Below are positions 62,708 to 64,000 of a stretch of DNA of 64,000 nt, one piece after another (position 1 is the stretch's first letter; the number at the start of each line of letters is the position of its first letter). Under the pieces are notes generated by a model. That model ran no database searches. It saw only the letters and a list, made by a program, of their open reading frames with translations, and had not been told where the DNA came from. The DNA comes from JAIEPT01 sp038217425 (lineage in GTDB: Bacteria > Planctomycetota > Planctomycetia > Gemmatales > Gemmataceae). The stretch covers positions 46,563-110,562 of the forward strand of contig JBBQPM010000006.1 of assembly GCA_038217425.1 (NCBI GenBank). The letters are read 5' to 3'. Position numbers and translations under genes: made by a program.

Positions 62708-64000
62708 CTACGCTAGCTCTGCTTCGGTCCACTTCTTGAGTTCGTCGGTAGGATGCTTTTTGACGAAGTCGATAAACGGCTCGGACGGATGGGCGCGATG
62801 CTTGACGAACGCTTTCAACAGGCGCAGGACGAGCGTGGGCGCCTCCGTCGCCGGGACGCTGCGGAACAACTCTCGGCCGATGTTCTGTTCCACGCCGTAG
62901 CCGCCGCCGACGAAGAGGTGATACCCCTCGACGACGTCGTCTCCGACCTCCACGCCAGCGCCGAGCAAGCCGATGTCGCCGAGATAATGCTGGGCGCACG
63001 AGTTCGGGCAGCCGGTGACGTGAATGTTGATCGGCTGGTCGAGTTCGAGATTCGCCTCGACGGCGTCGGCGATGGCCAGCGCGTGACGCTTCGTATTGGA
63101 CGCGGCAAACTTACACCCAGCTTTCCCGGTACACGCCACCAGCGCGCCGCGGAGGTTCGTCGCTTTCCAGTGCAAACCGAGCGCTTCGATCTCTTGTTGC
63201 ACAGCCGGGATCTTGTCTTCGGAGATATCGCTGATGAGCAGATTCTGCCAGACGGTGAGGCGAATCGTGCCGCTGCCATAACGGTCGGCGATGCCGGCTA
63301 GACCGCACATCTGCTCGGCACTCAGCCGGCCTACCGGGAGCAGTACGCCGACGTAGTAAAGGCCAGCTTGCCGTTGCGGATGAAAGCCGAGATGCCCATG
63401 TTTGAGAACCGGCGGACGCGGCTCGCATTGTTCGATCGGCAGCCGGGTCAGCTTGAACGGCAGCTTCTTCTCGGTCTCCTCCATGAATTTGGCGAAGCCC
63501 CAGCGGTCGAGGACGTACTTGAACCGAGCCTTGTTGCGATCGGTTCGGTCGCCCTGGTCGATGAAGACGCGGACGATGGCGACGGCGACGGGGATGCATT
63601 GATCGGGTTTAAGGAGAACGCCGGTATCGCGGGCGAAGTCCTTGTGGCCTGTGATGCCGCCGAGCTGGAGGCGGAAGTAAACTCCCGCGGGGACGGTGAA
63701 ACCGGGCCGAACGCGGACGGCGGTGAAGCCGATGTCGTTGGTGTCTTCGAGGGCGCTGATGGCGCCGCCGCCGTCGAAGGCGATGTTGAACTTGCGCGGC
63801 AAGCCGTACATCTCGCGGTTGTTGAGAATCGTGTGGTGCATGGCCCGGGCGAGCGGCTGCGTGTCGATGAGTTCCTGGGGATCGATCCCCGCGGTCGGAC
63901 TGCCGGTGACGTTGCGAATGTTGTCGGCCCCTGAGCCGCGCGTGAGGATGCCGAGTTCCTGCAAGCGCGTGACGACGTCGACGCCCTTATCCGCGGGGAT
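62708..64000 (-). CDS. Siroheme nitrite/sulfite reductase, C-terminal part (5' end outside window)
   Basis: 430 residues are visible; the frame is open to the window edge at 64000 and the N terminus is missing, so a TTG at 63964 is not the start. The siroheme/4Fe-4S ligands are both present: CTGKAGC (C-x5-C) and CPNSC (C-x3-C), with nearby HVTGCPNSCAQHYLGDIGLLG. Segments RVRPGFTVPAGVYFRLQLGG and HGHLGFHPQRQAGLYYVGVLL also fit. Together with the downstream flavoprotein this forms an assimilatory reductase pair. Sulfite versus nitrite cannot be settled from the part seen. Confidence 0.9.
   Translation of the reverse strand: MPADKGVDVVTRLQELGILTRGSGADNIRNVTGSPTAGIDPQELIDTQPLARAMHHTILNNREMYGLPRKFNIAFDGGGAISALEDTNDIGFTAVRVRPGFTVPAGVYFRLQLGGITGHKDFARDTGVLLKPDQCIPVAVAIVRVFIDQGDRTDRNKARFKYVLDRWGFAKFMEETEKKLPFKLTRLPIEQCEPRPPVLKHGHLGFHPQRQAGLYYVGVLLPVGRLSAEQMCGLAGIADRYGSGTIRLTVWQNLLISDISEDKIPAVQQEIEALGLHWKATNLRGALVACTGKAGCKFAASNTKRHALAIADAVEANLELDQPINIHVTGCPNSCAQHYLGDIGLLGAGVEVGDDVVEGYHLFVGGGYGVEQNIGRELFRSVPATEAPTLVLRLLKAFVKHRAHPSEPFIDFVKKHPTDELKKWTEAELA

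Overview
The window reads as a high-GC chromosome segment from a member of the Planctomycetota, probably a Gemmatales- or Pirellulales-like lineage; the family level is inference. Reasons are the GldG/DUF4340 pair, a PA14 multihaem cytochrome, an ECF sigma factor next to a Ser/Thr kinase with TPRs, a kinase-PEGA-caspase fusion, MJ0042-type zinc ribbons, FHA proteins tied to a Tad pilus, and HflK/HflC-like proteins coupled to a metal ATPase. There are no rRNA genes, insertion sequences, phage genes or CRISPR arrays; one tRNA (Met/CAU type) is present.

Layout. 1-6.5 kb: end of a gliding-type ABC transporter accessory gene (GldG-like), a DUF4340 protein, a five-haem PA14 cytochrome and an enolase-superfamily dehydratase/racemase, closed by a 28-bp perfect inverted repeat. 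6.5-13 kb: a secreted two-repeat protein (minus), an ECF sigma factor plus Ser/Thr kinase-TPR pair, an orphan CpaF-type ATPase (minus) and a zinc-ribbon membrane protein. 13.1-17.8 kb: a membrane pseudokinase-PEGA-caspase-TPR protein and a secreted partner of unknown function. 17.9-28.4 kb: a compact Tad (Flp) pilus operon with small pilin-like genes (one too short to be found by a 60-residue cutoff), prepilin peptidase, pseudopilins TadE/G, a CpaB-like protein, an FHA-TadA ATPase fusion, TadB, TadC and an FHA membrane protein.

28.5-39.4 kb is the most unusual part: a co-directional run of exported proteins containing two serpins with PDZ domains inserted in the serpin fold, three caspase-like (clan CD) proteases with C-terminal PDZ or PPC domains or a poly-Gly linker, a free-standing SecD P1-like domain protein and two other secreted proteins. 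The second serpin keeps an inhibitory hinge and, by counting from it, has Arg at P1, the specificity of metacaspase-type proteases. I propose a secreted caspase-serpin protease/inhibitor system.

39.5-64 kb: an exported amidohydrolase; carB (minus); an unknown exported protein (minus); a GntR/LacI-hybrid regulator; a three-gene minus-strand operon in which a P1B metal ATPase is fused to an HflK-like SPFH domain and followed by two more SPFH proteins; an Ldh2-family dehydrogenase; two exported unknown/terpene-cyclase-fold proteins (minus); a DUF420 membrane protein; a LOG-family hydrolase; a secreted NucA-type nuclease followed 6 bp later by a NuiA-type inhibitor; tRNA-Met; the decayed remains of a toxin-antitoxin pair; a repeat protein with a CHAT/caspase-like His/Cys pair; a small lipoprotein; and an assimilatory reductase pair (Fe-S/FAD flavoprotein plus siroheme nitrite/sulfite reductase, cut by the window edge).

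Intergenic structure is rich: three copies of a CCACAGAG-type inverted repeat, a 188-bp near-perfect palindrome at 55.2 kb, and two TTTAGC...GCTAAA hairpins between genes.
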